Shown: piece by piece, positions 1 to 9,413 of the stretch
Layout of the letters: every line of letters starts with the position of its first letter
Numbering within the stretch: the stretch's first letter is position 1
Program-made: the position numbers and the translations under genes
The notes under the pieces: generated by a model
The model's input: only the letters and a program-made list of their open reading frames with translations
What the model was told of the DNA's origin: nothing
The model's database searches: none
From: CAYXLI01 sp964464925
GTDB lineage: Bacteria; Acidobacteriota; Terriglobia; Bryobacterales; Bryobacteraceae
Assembly (NCBI GenBank): GCA_964464925.1
Contig: CAYXLI010000002.1
Coordinates: 1-64,000, forward strand
DNA: 64,000 bases
Direction: 5' to 3'

Positions 1-53
1 ATGGTGCCGATGTTTACGTGCGGCTTACTACGATCAAATTTTTCCTTCGCCAT
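1..53 (-). CDS. tuf: Translation elongation factor EF-Tu, N-terminal fragment (runs off window)
   Basis: Reading leftward to the window edge, the first 17 codons give MAKEKFDRSKPHVNIGT, the characteristic start of EF-Tu, which delivers aminoacyl-tRNA to the ribosome. The fragment ends just before the GTP-binding P-loop would appear. The ATG at 53-51 is preceded by a purine-rich AGGAGAAGAG stretch. It lies 26 bases after the fusA stop on the same strand, giving the classic rpsL-rpsG-fusA-tuf order. Only the N-terminus is visible, so gene integrity cannot be judged. Confidence 0.95.
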   Translation of the reverse strand, partial: MAKEKFDRSKPHVNIGT

Positions 54-79
54 TTCGCTCTCTTCTCCTCAAAAAATCT

Positions 80-2170
80 TTACTTCGTTACCTTGCCCTG
101 CGACTTGTTCACGATCTCTTCCGCAATGCTGCGCGGCACTTCTTCGTATTGGCCAAAGTGCATCGTGAAGGCGCCGCGTCCCTGTGTGCGGGACCGCAAC
201 TCGGTCGCGTAGCCGAACATTTCCGACAGCGGAACCATTGACTTGATGATCTGTGTTCCGCCCAGGATCTCGGTGCCTTCGAGCCGGCCGCGGCGCGAAA
301 TCAGGTCGCCGTTTACCGCGCCCATGTATTCATCGGGCACCACAACTTCCACGCGCATCACCGGCTCCAGAAGAACCGGCTTCGCCTTCCTGAAGGCTTC
401 CTTGGCACAGATAGAGGAACAGATCTTGAACGCCATTTCCGAAGAGTCGACATCGTGGTAGTCGCCGTCGAACACCGCAACCTTCACGCCGCTCAGTGGA
501 TAGCCCGCCAGGACCCCGCTCTCGAGCGATTCCTTGACACCCTTTTCCACCGCGGAGATAAATTCCTTCGGAATCGCGCCGCCCACAACGTCGTTCTCGA
601 ATTCAAATTCGGCGCCTTCGATCGGCTCGACGCGCAGTTTGACCTTGGCGTACTGGCCGCTGCCGCCCGTCTGCTTCTTGTGGGTGTATTCGTTCTCGGC
701 CTTGTTGCGAATCGTTTCGCGATAAGCCACCTGCGGCTTGCCGACGTTCGCCTCGACGTTGAACTCACGCTTCATGCGGTCGACGATAATTTCCAGGTGC
801 AACTCACCCATACCGGCCAAAATCGTCTGGCCCGTGTCGGGATCGGTGGAAACCTTCAGAGTCGGATCCTCATTGACCAGCTTGTTGATCGCGACGCCCA
901 GTTTCTCCTGGTCGGCCTTCGTCTTCGGCTCGACCGCGAGCTGGATAACCGGTGCCGGGAAGTCGATCGATTCGAGAACGATCGGAGCCGAATCCGTGCA
1001 GATCGTGTCGCCGGTCTGCGTCGTTTTCAAACCGACTGCGGCGCAGATGTCGCCCGCAAGGATTTCACTGATCTCCTCACGCTTGTTGGCATGCATCTTC
1101 ACCAGGCGGCCGATACGTTCCTTCTTGTTCTTACCCGGGTTCAGAACCGTGTCGCCCGAGTTCAGCTTGCCCGAGTACACACGGAGGAAGCAAAGCTGAC
1201 CGACGAACGGATCGGTCATAATCTTGAAGATCAGTGCGGCGAACGGCTCGTTGTCATCCGAATGCCGGACCATTTTGACCTCGGCGTTATCAGGCGACGC
1301 CCCTTCAACCGGCGGAACATCGAGCGGCGACGGCAGATACGCCACGACCGCATCGAGCATGTTCTGCACGCCCTTGTTCTTGAAGGACGAACCGCAGATG
1401 ACAGGGAAGATCTTCTGGGCAATCGTCGCTTTGCGGATACCGGCAACGATTTCTTCGTTGCTGATTGCCTTGCCTTCTACAAACTTTTCAAACAGCGCGT
1501 CGTCGCTCTCGGCCACCGCCTCGATCATCTGCTCGCGATAGGCTTTGGCCTGATCCTGCAGATCCTCGGGGATGTCCACGTCGTCGTACTTAGCACCGAG
1601 GGACTCGTCGCGCCAGATGCGCGCCTTCATCGTGACCAGATCGACAATACCCTTGAAGCGATCTTCGGCGCCCACCGGAATCTGAATCGGCACCGGACGC
1701 GCCTTCAAGCGCTCCACAATCGTCTCGACCGAGCGGAAGAAATCCGCTCCGACGCGGTCCATCTTATTGATAAAGCAAATACGTGGAACACGGTACTTGT
1801 CCGCCTGCCGCCAGACTGTTTCCGACTGCGGCTGAACGCCGGCCACTGCGTCAAACACGGCAACCGCACCGTCGAGCACGCGAAGGCTGCGCTCCACTTC
1901 AGCAGTGAAGTCCACGTGGCCGGGGGTATCGATGATGTTGATGGTGTAGTCCTGCCATTGGCAGGTTGTGGCAGCCGAGGTGATGGTGATACCACGCTCC
2001 TGCTCCTGCTCCATCCAGTCCATCGTGGCTGTGCCTTCGTGCACTTCGCCGATCTTGTAGGTCCGGCCGGTGTAATACAGAATTCGCTCGGTGGTGGTGG
2101 TCTTACCGGCATCGATGTGCGCCATGATGCCGATATTTCTCATTTTTTGCAGTGGAACCGTGCGTGGCAT
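80..2170 (-). CDS. fusA: Elongation factor G
   Basis: Encodes the 696-residue ribosomal translocase GTPase, about the usual EF-G length. The N-terminal G domain shows all nucleotide-binding motifs: AHIDAGKTTTTERIL (P-loop, about residues 18-32), RGITI (switch I), DTPGHVDF (switch II) and NKMDR. The start at MPRTVPLQKMRNIGIMAHID matches the family N-terminus. It is third in the str operon, 31 bases after rpsG and 26 bases before tuf, so it is almost certainly co-transcribed with them. No truncation or frameshift is seen. Confidence 0.98.
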   Translation of the reverse strand: MPRTVPLQKMRNIGIMAHIDAGKTTTTERILYYTGRTYKIGEVHEGTATMDWMEQEQERGITITSAATTCQWQDYTINIIDTPGHVDFTAEVERSLRVLDGAVAVFDAVAGVQPQSETVWRQADKYRVPRICFINKMDRVGADFFRSVETIVERLKARPVPIQIPVGAEDRFKGIVDLVTMKARIWRDESLGAKYDDVDIPEDLQDQAKAYREQMIEAVAESDDALFEKFVEGKAISNEEIVAGIRKATIAQKIFPVICGSSFKNKGVQNMLDAVVAYLPSPLDVPPVEGASPDNAEVKMVRHSDDNEPFAALIFKIMTDPFVGQLCFLRVYSGKLNSGDTVLNPGKNKKERIGRLVKMHANKREEISEILAGDICAAVGLKTTQTGDTICTDSAPIVLESIDFPAPVIQLAVEPKTKADQEKLGVAINKLVNEDPTLKVSTDPDTGQTILAGMGELHLEIIVDRMKREFNVEANVGKPQVAYRETIRNKAENEYTHKKQTGGSGQYAKVKLRVEPIEGAEFEFENDVVGGAIPKEFISAVEKGVKESLESGVLAGYPLSGVKVAVFDGDYHDVDSSEMAFKICSSICAKEAFRKAKPVLLEPVMRVEVVVPDEYMGAVNGDLISRRGRLEGTEILGGTQIIKSMVPLSEMFGYATELRSRTQGRGAFTMHFGQYEEVPRSIAEEIVNKSQGKVTK

Positions 2171-2201
2171 AAAAACTTACTGGTTAATCCTCAACAAACC
2201 C

Positions 2202-2672
2202 TTACCAACGGTAATGCGCAAAGGCCTTATTGGCCTCAGCCATACGGTGGACATCGTCTTTCTTTTTGATCGCCCCGCCGCGCATGTTCGCGGCATCGTT
2301 CAACTCGTTCGCCAACTTGTCGGCCATACCCTTGTCAGCGCGGCCCCGGGCATTGGTCAGAATCCAGCGAATCGCCAGGCTGGTGCGGCGATTCTGTGAA
2401 ACTTCCACGGGCACCTGGTAGTTGGCGCCGCCGACCCGGCGGGTCTTCACTTCCAGCAGCGGCTTGGCATTCTCGACGGCCTTCTTGAACAGCTTCAACG
2501 GATCATCACCGCTACGCTCCTTCAACAGGTCCATGGCCTGGTAGAAGATCCCCTGGGCAACGGTCTTCTTGCCGTCCCACATCATGGAATTCACAAACTT
2601 CTCCGCCAGGGTCGAGTTATAGACCGGATCCGGCAAGATATCGCGAACGTCAGCTCTTCTTCTGCGAGACAT
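2202..2672 (-). CDS. rpsG: 30S ribosomal protein S7
   Basis: A 156-residue protein starting MSRRRRADVRDILPDPVYNS, the standard length and N-terminus of S7, which nucleates assembly of the 30S head by binding the 3' domain of 16S rRNA. The GGANYQVPVEV segment in the middle is typical. It sits 20 bases downstream of rpsL and 31 bases upstream of fusA in the str operon. In proteobacteria S7 represses its own operon by binding the mRNA between rpsL and rpsG; the 20-base gap here leaves little room for that structure, so the same mechanism should not be assumed. Confidence 0.97.
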   Translation of the reverse strand: MSRRRRADVRDILPDPVYNSTLAEKFVNSMMWDGKKTVAQGIFYQAMDLLKERSGDDPLKLFKKAVENAKPLLEVKTRRVGGANYQVPVEVSQNRRTSLAIRWILTNARGRADKGMADKLANELNDAANMRGGAIKKKDDVHRMAEANKAFAHYRW

Positions 2673-2692
2673 ATCTGCTCAAACTCTCCTGC

Positions 2693-3067
2693 TTACGACT
2701 TCGGGCGCTTTGCGCCGTACTTTGAACGGCCCTGCTTACGATTCGCAACGCCGGCGGTATCCAGCGTGCCACGAACGACGTGGTAACGAACGCCCGGGAG
2801 ATCCTTCACGCGGCCGCCGCGGATCAGCACGATCGAGTGCTCCTGCAAGTTGTGGCCTACGCCTGGGATATACGTGGTCACCTCAATGCCGTTGGTCAAA
2901 CGAACACGGGCCACCTTCCGGAGCGCCGAATTCGGCTTCTTGGGCGTGGTGGTATAAACACGCGTACACACGCCGCGCCGCTGGGGGCAGGCTTGCAGTG
3001 CCGGGCTCGCCGTCTTGTAACGGGGCGTCTTCCGGCCTTTTCGCACGAGTTGGTTAAACGTCGGCAC
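2693..3067 (-). CDS. rpsL: 30S ribosomal protein S12
   Basis: A 124-residue decoding-centre protein. I place the start at the GTG at 3067-3065, giving (V)PTFNQLVRKGRK as in other S12 proteins. It is preceded by an AGAGAGGAA Shine-Dalgarno about six bases upstream. An in-frame ATG at 3109 would add 14 residues not typical of the family. The streptomycin-loop sequence TTPKKPNSALRKVARVRL and the PGVGHNLQEHS segment are present; both are conserved S12 motifs. It is first gene of the str operon, about 440 bases from the next gene upstream. Confidence 0.96.
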   Translation of the reverse strand: MPTFNQLVRKGRKTPRYKTASPALQACPQRRGVCTRVYTTTPKKPNSALRKVARVRLTNGIEVTTYIPGVGHNLQEHSIVLIRGGRVKDLPGVRYHVVRGTLDTAGVANRKQGRSKYGAKRPKS

Positions 3068-3151
3068 GAATTTCCTCTCTAAACGTTGAAACTGTTGTAA
3101 ATCAGACAAACCGCAGCCCCGAGGGACTACAGCGAACCGCCATGAGGAATC

Positions 3152-3181
3152 GGTATAGTTTTAGTCACCGACCCAAAACAA
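3152..3181 (-). promoter_or_regulatory. Candidate housekeeping promoter of the str operon
   Basis: On the minus strand a TTGTTT (-35, 3181-3176) and a TATACC (-10, 3157-3152) are separated by 18 bases. They lie about 85 bases upstream of the rpsL GTG start, with no other gene between. This resembles a sigma-70 type promoter; neither hexamer is perfect. Confidence 0.45.
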
Positions 3182-3508
3182 GATGCGCCAAAAATATCCA
3201 GGCGCCATATACGCGAGGAACTACTTCGGACTGGCCCTTGCCTTTACCGGAGTGTCCGGAAAAGCAGCGGGGCCGGCCCCCAGCCGGGTTCCCATAGCAT
3301 CCCGGGTAACCTAAGAGAGGTCCCGATCAGCCGCCCTTAAACCGCTAAGCACTGGGAAGGGTAGCCTGGGAGCAGAAGATAACTCGCCAAACCTTACCAG
3401 TGTACGCGAGCGGTTACCACCTGTCAAACAGGGCACCGCGCGAGCACACGTTTCGGATCAGCAATAGGATAGCACGTGAGCGCCTAACTGCAAAATGCCG
3501 GAGAACTT
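3182..3508. other. Long gene-free stretch with inverted repeats upstream of the str operon
   Basis: There is no convincing coding sequence here. The stretch is GC-rich and dense in short inverted repeats. Examples are CCCTT/AAGGG enclosing an 18-base loop around 3336-3363, CCGG-rich palindromes around 3255-3305, and GGTT/AACC enclosing a CCCATAGCATCCC core. It lies between the end of the GH18/CE4/GT2 gene and the str promoter. It could be a non-coding RNA, a 3' UTR with terminators, or a regulatory leader. I cannot match it to a known RNA family. Confidence 0.3.
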
Positions 3509-6500
3509 CTATGTGCCCTGCACAGTAGCGTGGCGCTCCAACTTGCCCCAACCCACGAGCCGGCCTTTCATCGCGTAGACCAGCGACTTTAGCAACACAT
3601 AATGCATGAGTTGGCGATAGTAAATGCGTTGGAAGAACAGAAGTGAGAGATCCCACGGCTTCTCGCCCTCTAAGCCAAACGCAACAAAGCCGGCCAGTAG
3701 CTCCAAGCCAAAAAACGCCATGTAGTACGCAAGCACAAGCGGCCAATTCCCGGAGAACAGCGCAATGATCATCGCAATTTCGGCAAACGGTGACAACGCC
3801 GAGAGCATCACCTGGAATATCCAAATCGAAGGAAGAGCCACAAATCCAAGCGACCCGTATTCGGGATCGAAGATGGCGTCCCGATGCTTCCAGGCAGCCT
3901 GCAATGTGCCGAACGCCCACCGGAACCGCTGCTTGGCCAGGCTGCGTGTATCCTGCGGAGCCTCCGTGTAAGCAATTGCATTTTCTTCATACCGGATTCG
4001 GTAGCCCTCCCGCCGGATCGCCAGCGTCAGGTCGGTGTCCTCGGCCAGCGTGTCGTGCCCGAATCCGCCCGCCTTGAGAATCAGTTCTTTTCGCCACGCA
4101 CCCACCGCTCCCGGCACCACGGTAATCGCGTTCAGCAGATCGAGCGCGCGGCGGTCCAGGTTAAATCCATAGATGTACTCAATCGATTGGAAACGCGTGA
4201 TCCACTTCTGCCTGTTACCGACGCGCGCGTTTCCGGACACTGCCCCCACCTTCGGATCGGAGAAGTGGCGCGTAAGGTATGCGATCGTGCCCGGCCGGAA
4301 GATCGTATCCGCATCCACCGCGATCAGGATTTCGTTGGTTGCATGTGCGATTGCGTTGTTAAGAGCAGCCGATTTTCCTCCATTCGCCTGAGTCAGGATC
4401 TGCACGTGCGGATGACTGCCAAACTGTTCGCGCAAGACCTTCAAAGTCCCGTCCTTCGAGCCGTCGTCCACAACGACGATCTCCAGATCCTCGTAGCCGT
4501 TCCCGAGAATGGACCCGATCGTTCGCGCAATGACTTTCTCCTCGTTGTAAGCCGCGATCACCACACTCACCGGTGGCCGGAAGGACCGGTCGAAGTGCTG
4601 CTTCCGGAGACGCAATTTCTGCACGCATGCGAGCACGCCGAACACCAGAGTCCGTAGCAGCGTCAGATAAATGGCGACCAGGAAGAGAATGCCGACGGCC
4701 TTCACGAAGTTGCTCTTCGTATCGAATGCCCTGCCCTCAATCCGCGCCCAACGCATCTCCTCCTCGGAGGGAACCGGCATCATTTCCGCACGCGATTTGT
4801 TCATCAACTCGCCCAGGCTGACGAAGCGGTAACCGGCCGACCGGAAGTGCTCGATGATGCGCGGCAGTGCCTCAATCGTCGCCGTGCGGGTGCCTCCGCC
4901 GTCGTGCAGCAGTACGATATGACCGTTATCCTGTTCCTCGATCACCTCGTGCACGATCGCATCGGCCGTGATGTCTTTCTGCCAGTCGCGAGGGTCAATA
5001 CGCTCACCGATTGCTATATATCCGGACTGCTGGGCGCGCCAGATCGGAATGATCTCTTCCGGCGTTTGCGGCTCGCTATCGGCGTTATACGGCGGGCGGA
5101 ACAGAATCGTGGAGACACCAACCTGGTTTTCGATGATCCGCTGGGTCGCGGTCAGCTCCAGCCGCGTACGCTCTTCCGAAGTAGTCGCAATGTTCGGGTG
5201 CGAATACGTATGGTTCCCGATCTCGTGACCTTCGCTGTAAATCCGTTTCACGAGCCAGGGGTAGCGCTCCGCGTTCACACCGACCACAAAGAACGTGGCC
5301 GGCACGTTGTAGCGCTTCAGAATATCGAGAATCTCGGGAGTATAGTTCTCATCCGGCCCATCGTCAAAGCTGAGGTTAATGACCTTGTTGTCCGCAGGTT
5401 TTCCCGTGAGTTCTACAACGTAGTACGAAGGTAGAGTCTCGTAATCTTCGGCAAAATCATTGTCTTCCCGCTTCCAAACATTGCGCTTGCCTTCCCTCGG
5501 CGTGTCAGTGATCCGGATCACTTCGCCTTCCCCATACTGGCTGACGGATTTGTTCGGCGTTAGCTTCCAAAGCTGCGTCGGGTCGTATTTGGCTGCCGCG
5601 GGCCACGTCTCGCGCTTCAACACACTCCATAGAGACGGGTCCTCAGCACCCAGCCTCCACACTGCGACTCCGCGGAATCCGTAGTCCGCCACGTCCGAAA
5701 CCTGATTCAGCGCGGTGACAGCATCCAGGAACCAGATCTCATGCTGTTCGCTGCCCTCAGAGGTATACCGAAGGACTGGGTTCTCCTGATCGTTATCCCA
5801 ACCGACCTTGGCCTTGTGTTGCACGGCCGCAGCCATCACGTCCCCGAACGCCACTTCCGAGCCGCCCGATTGGCCGATAATCCAGTCGTAGCCATAAGCA
5901 CCAAAGCCTATGATGGTCTTTTCGGGCGGCACCTCTTTGGCCAGTTTCTCCAACTGGCCATCGAACCAGTCCTGTGAGGCTACAGGTCCCGGCGAACCCG
6001 ATTGATAGTGTTCGTCATAGACCATCGGCACGATGAAGTCATTCATTTCGGCGAGGCGCTTCAGGTCGTAGCCGGGATCCTCAACCGGTACGCTCTCGCT
6101 AACCAGGAGACCGCGAGGCTGGAATTCCTCGCGCAACTCTGTCATGAATTGCACAAGGAGCGCACGATCGCGCCGCTCGAGTTGTTCGAAGTCGATATTC
6201 ACGCCGGCGAACTTGTGTTCCTGCACGTTGCTGAGAATGTTTCCGATCAGCGTGGCTCGCCGGTCTTTATCGCGTAGGATGGCGCGGACGTTTTCGGGCC
6301 GCCAGCCGTCCTTGTAATTCGTGACCATCACCAGAACGGGCAGGTTCGCCTGCTGCGCAATGGCGAGGACCGTGGGGTCTGTTTGATCCTCCAGATCTCC
6401 ATTGCCGTTCTGCAGCATCAGCCATTCCGGAACCAGGTGGGTCATGTGATGAAGATTGAGTCTCAGCGAAACGATGCTCGATCGATCCCAATTCACGTAG

Positions 6501-6850
6501 AAGCCGAAAACGACCGGTTGGCCCTCCCCTGCCTTCGCCGCCGTGCGGGGGTGAATGACAGGCGACGCGGAACGTACATACTTCACGTCTTTCGAGGCCT
6601 TCCTAAACGGTACGTTTCTCGCGGCCGTCTCACCCCGGATGATGCTACGGACCTCGGCAAACGCAGTTAATCGCTGAACCTGGGGTAAACCAAGTTGAGG
6701 GAGCTGTGGATTCGAAAATGCCGCAAGGACCAACAACAGCACCAACATCGCGGCGAAGATGCCCGCCGTCTGCAGGAATCGGCGGAACCGCTTCCAGCGG
6801 CGGCCGGTCGGATCATAAAAAACAAATCGAGGATGCGAAGTGTCAGCCAT
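3509..6850 (-). CDS. GH18-like / polysaccharide deacetylase / GT2 glycosyltransferase fusion
   Basis: One 1113-residue membrane protein carries three carbohydrate modules. A membrane helix at about residues 28-46 follows a basic N-terminus. A GH18-like TIM-barrel region (about 110-430) has the NIDFE active-site signature. A NodB/CE4 deacetylase (about 480-690) has FDDGPD, HTYSHP and RPPYNAD metal and catalytic motifs. A GT2 domain (about 760-990) has DDGS, DAD, AEDTD and QRFRW, the processive-synthase set. Further helices lie before the GT2 domain and at the C-terminus. The parts suggest synthesis of an exopolysaccharide of amino-sugars with coupled deacetylation or trimming outside the membrane. 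That is inference; substrate is unknown. The ATG start at 6850 gives a sensible membrane N-terminus. Confidence 0.88.
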   Translation of the reverse strand: MADTSHPRFVFYDPTGRRWKRFRRFLQTAGIFAAMLVLLLVLAAFSNPQLPQLGLPQVQRLTAFAEVRSIIRGETAARNVPFRKASKDVKYVRSASPVIHPRTAAKAGEGQPVVFGFYVNWDRSSIVSLRLNLHHMTHLVPEWLMLQNGNGDLEDQTDPTVLAIAQQANLPVLVMVTNYKDGWRPENVRAILRDKDRRATLIGNILSNVQEHKFAGVNIDFEQLERRDRALLVQFMTELREEFQPRGLLVSESVPVEDPGYDLKRLAEMNDFIVPMVYDEHYQSGSPGPVASQDWFDGQLEKLAKEVPPEKTIIGFGAYGYDWIIGQSGGSEVAFGDVMAAAVQHKAKVGWDNDQENPVLRYTSEGSEQHEIWFLDAVTALNQVSDVADYGFRGVAVWRLGAEDPSLWSVLKRETWPAAAKYDPTQLWKLTPNKSVSQYGEGEVIRITDTPREGKRNVWKREDNDFAEDYETLPSYYVVELTGKPADNKVINLSFDDGPDENYTPEILDILKRYNVPATFFVVGVNAERYPWLVKRIYSEGHEIGNHTYSHPNIATTSEERTRLELTATQRIIENQVGVSTILFRPPYNADSEPQTPEEIIPIWRAQQSGYIAIGERIDPRDWQKDITADAIVHEVIEEQDNGHIVLLHDGGGTRTATIEALPRIIEHFRSAGYRFVSLGELMNKSRAEMMPVPSEEEMRWARIEGRAFDTKSNFVKAVGILFLVAIYLTLLRTLVFGVLACVQKLRLRKQHFDRSFRPPVSVVIAAYNEEKVIARTIGSILGNGYEDLEIVVVDDGSKDGTLKVLREQFGSHPHVQILTQANGGKSAALNNAIAHATNEILIAVDADTIFRPGTIAYLTRHFSDPKVGAVSGNARVGNRQKWITRFQSIEYIYGFNLDRRALDLLNAITVVPGAVGAWRKELILKAGGFGHDTLAEDTDLTLAIRREGYRIRYEENAIAYTEAPQDTRSLAKQRFRWAFGTLQAAWKHRDAIFDPEYGSLGFVALPSIWIFQVMLSALSPFAEIAMIIALFSGNWPLVLAYYMAFFGLELLAGFVAFGLEGEKPWDLSLLFFQRIYYRQLMHYVLLKSLVYAMKGRLVGWGKLERHATVQGT

Positions 6851-6933
6851 ACGGGGGCTTACCCATAACTTGGACGCTGCGCCTCGTGCGGCGCATCAAG
6901 TTTCATCGTAAGTTAACGTTACAGCATGCAGGA

Positions 6934-8802
6934 TCACTTGCGCGCAAAGTGGGCCAGTGACTCGGGGTTCGCCACGGTGGAGGTGTCCCCTAATTCCTCG
7001 TTCAGATACCTGCGGCGAATCAGCCGGCGAACGATCTTACCGCTTTGCGTTTTCGGCAGCTCGGCCACTACGTGAATCGCATTCGGCTTGAACGTGGGAC
7101 CCATTTCACGGATGAGATGTCGTGATAGCTCCTCAGTCCCCGCCTCCCTCCGGAGTACCACGAACGCCACGATTCCTTCTCCCTTGATCTCATCGGGAAC
7201 GCCGATGACCGCAGCTTCCGAGACTGCGGGATATTGGATCAGGCAGTCTTCCACTTCGGCCGGGCCAACCTTACGCCCAGCAACGTTCATCGATTCGTCT
7301 GCGCGGCCGTGAAGAAACCAGCAGCCGTCGGCGTCTACGCTGGCCCAGTCGCCGTGGTCCCAGATCCCGGGCCATCGCGACCAGTAGGTCGTAACATAGC
7401 GTTCCGGGTCGCCCCAGATTCCCCGCGCCATACTGGGCGCAGGTTTGGTGCAAACGAGGTAGCCCGTCTTGCCGCGAACAGGCCGGCCTTCTTCGTCGAC
7501 GACTTCGGTCGCCATTCCGGGAGCAGGCGCACCCAACGTAGAGACCTTGAGCTTTTGAATCGGTAGGGCGATCAAAAAGCAGCCGATGATCTCGGTTCCA
7601 CCCGAAATGTTGATGATCGGGCAGCGACCTTTGCCGATCCTTTCGAAGAACCAAACGTAAGATGTATCGTCCCAGGGCTCGCCGGTCGAGCCCAAAAGCC
7701 GCAGTGAATCCAAGGAACAGATTTCCGGATGGCTGGTTCGCATCAGCAAACGGATGGCCGTTGGCGACACTCCAAATGTTGTGATGCGATGACGGTCGAT
7801 CATCTCCCATAAGCGGTTCGGGCCAGGATAATCAGGCGCTCCATCATAGAGAAAGATGGTTCCGCCAAAGTTGTGATTGCCGAGGACGGTCCACGGCCCC
7901 ATCATCCAGCCGATATCCGAGAGCCACCAGAATCTGTCGTTCTCCTTGTGATCGAACCCGAGATAAATCTCCTTCGCGGTCTGAACGAGCGAGCCTGCGT
8001 GAGTGTGGACCACACCTTTCGGCTTGCCCGTAGTGCCCGAGGTGTAGAGGATGAATGCCGGCGCCTCCGAATCCAGGGCTTCGGTTTGGAAAGTATCCCG
8101 CGAACCGGTCAGTAATTCGTGCCAATCGAGGTCGCGACCTCTGGCGGCATCCTGATAGCGGAGCACGATCACGTGCTCCACGGGATACTGAATCTTTTCG
8201 CGCAATGGAATTCGCTTGCCGCGGCGCTTTAGTCCGTCTGCTGTAAAGACAACTCGGGCACCGGAATTGTCCAGGCGGGTTGCAATTGCCCCGGCACCGA
8301 AGCCCGCGAAGATGGGAACAACGACAAGCCCCGCTTTGAACGCCGCGTAAAGGATTGTCACCACTTCCGGAACCATTGGCATGACCAGAGCAATGCGGTC
8401 CCCCTGGCGGAGCCCAAGCTCGATCAGGGCATTCGCGAGTCGGTTTGCATCACGGTGCAGCTCGGCGAACGGGATGGTCCTGATATTGCCGTCTTCGTCT
8501 TCGGCGATGATCGCGGGATTGCTGCGAGAGACGTGCCGGTCGAGGCAATTGTGCGCAATATTGAGCTTGCCATCGATGAACCAGCGCGACCACTCCGGAC
8601 CTCGGCTCGCGTCAAGCACACCGCTGTAGGGCTGGAACCAGTCGATGCGCATCTCCTCGCTGATCGCGCGCCAGAACCCTTCGCTATCTTCGACTGACCA
8701 CCTGAGAAAGGACTCTCGGTCCGCGCAACCTTGTCTTCTCAGGAACCGCCAAACATTGGTGCGCTCGATCTGATCTTGTGCCGGTTCGTAGATCCAGGTC
8801 AT
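6934..8802 (-). CDS. AMP-forming acyl-CoA synthetase (acetyl/acetoacetyl-CoA synthetase-like)
   Basis: A 622-residue ANL-superfamily enzyme that activates a carboxylic acid as acyl-AMP and transfers it to CoA. The nucleotide-binding motif YTSGTTGKPKGV is at about residue 250. The C-terminal lysine motif QSGKIVRR, at about residue 588, is needed for adenylation. N-terminal length and style fit the acetyl-CoA synthetase branch. The ATG at 8802 overlaps the stop of the flavin-reductase gene as ATGA, so translation is probably coupled. Because the operon begins with homogentisate dioxygenase, whose pathway yields acetoacetate and fumarate, an acetoacetate-activating role is attractive but unproven. 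Confidence 0.85.
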   Translation of the reverse strand: MTWIYEPAQDQIERTNVWRFLRRQGCADRESFLRWSVEDSEGFWRAISEEMRIDWFQPYSGVLDASRGPEWSRWFIDGKLNIAHNCLDRHVSRSNPAIIAEDEDGNIRTIPFAELHRDANRLANALIELGLRQGDRIALVMPMVPEVVTILYAAFKAGLVVVPIFAGFGAGAIATRLDNSGARVVFTADGLKRRGKRIPLREKIQYPVEHVIVLRYQDAARGRDLDWHELLTGSRDTFQTEALDSEAPAFILYTSGTTGKPKGVVHTHAGSLVQTAKEIYLGFDHKENDRFWWLSDIGWMMGPWTVLGNHNFGGTIFLYDGAPDYPGPNRLWEMIDRHRITTFGVSPTAIRLLMRTSHPEICSLDSLRLLGSTGEPWDDTSYVWFFERIGKGRCPIINISGGTEIIGCFLIALPIQKLKVSTLGAPAPGMATEVVDEEGRPVRGKTGYLVCTKPAPSMARGIWGDPERYVTTYWSRWPGIWDHGDWASVDADGCWFLHGRADESMNVAGRKVGPAEVEDCLIQYPAVSEAAVIGVPDEIKGEGIVAFVVLRREAGTEELSRHLIREMGPTFKPNAIHVVAELPKTQSGKIVRRLIRRRYLNEELGDTSTVANPESLAHFARK

Positions 8803-9413
8803 TTGGGTACGGGGCGCTCCAAATCGAAGCGGTCCGTTACACGCGTATACGTCGGGCCGCCCATACGGCCAATCGCACGCAACCCGTCCGGATCGATTTT
8901 GTAATTGCTAAAGATCTCGTCCGCAACGTGGAATCTCAAAACTTCGCCGAGCACGAGACTCCCTCCGAGCGGCTTTGGGCTGACATGGACAATCTGGACC
9001 AGACGGCACTCCATGTTCACCTTCGATTCGCCGACTCGAGGCGGCTTCACCAGATCGCTCGGGATTGCGGTCAGGCCCGATTCGGTGAACTCATCAATGT
9101 GTGGATCGAACTCCGTCGACGCGATATTCATCTGTTGCGCAAAGTCCTCGCTGACGATGTTTACTACGAACTCGCCGGTCTGTTCGATGTTGTTCAGGGT
9201 ATCCTTGCGGGCCCCGTCGCGTCCACGAATCATCGGCGAGAAGCAGATCACCGGCGGGTTCGCGCTGACCGCGGTGAAGAAGCTGAAAGGCGCGAGATTA
9301 CGAACACCGTCAGGGCTGAGCGAGGAGACAAACGCGATGGGCCGCGGCACGATGACACCCACCATGAGCTTATAGACATCCTGCGCTGAGGTGTTCTGTG
9401 GATCGACGATCAC
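8799..9413 (-). CDS. Flavin reductase-like FMN-binding protein (DIM6/NTAB type)
   Basis: A predicted 204-residue protein with the split-barrel flavin reductase fold. It has an N-terminal DPQN...YKLMVGVIVPRPIAFVS segment followed by APFSFFTAVSANPPVICFSP, typical of the family. I choose the GTG at 9413-9411: it overlaps the hmgA stop as GTGA and begins at the conserved (V)IVDP. A longer reading from 9464 would overlap hmgA by 55 bases. Its own stop overlaps the next ATG as ATGA. Position between hmgA and an acyl-CoA ligase suggests a role in aromatic catabolism, but substrate and partner are not visible. Confidence 0.8.
   Translation of the reverse strand: MIVDPQNTSAQDVYKLMVGVIVPRPIAFVSSLSPDGVRNLAPFSFFTAVSANPPVICFSPMIRGRDGARKDTLNNIEQTGEFVVNIVSEDFAQQMNIASTEFDPHIDEFTESGLTAIPSDLVKPPRVGESKVNMECRLVQIVHVSPKPLGGSLVLGEVLRFHVADEIFSNYKIDPDGLRAIGRMGGPTYTRVTDRFDLERPVPK

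Noticed and set aside
455..2269. A 604-codon open frame opposite fusA.
   Set aside because: It lies antisense to a strongly conserved EF-G gene and its protein looks like reverse-frame translation of a GC-rich codon pattern. No family match or ribosome site was seen.
3404..3424. A sequence on the minus strand resembling the T-box AGGGTGGTACCGCG motif (CAGGTGGTAACCGC).
   Set aside because: It has an inserted base and there is no specifier loop or terminator in place. The downstream gene is rpsL, not an amino acid gene.
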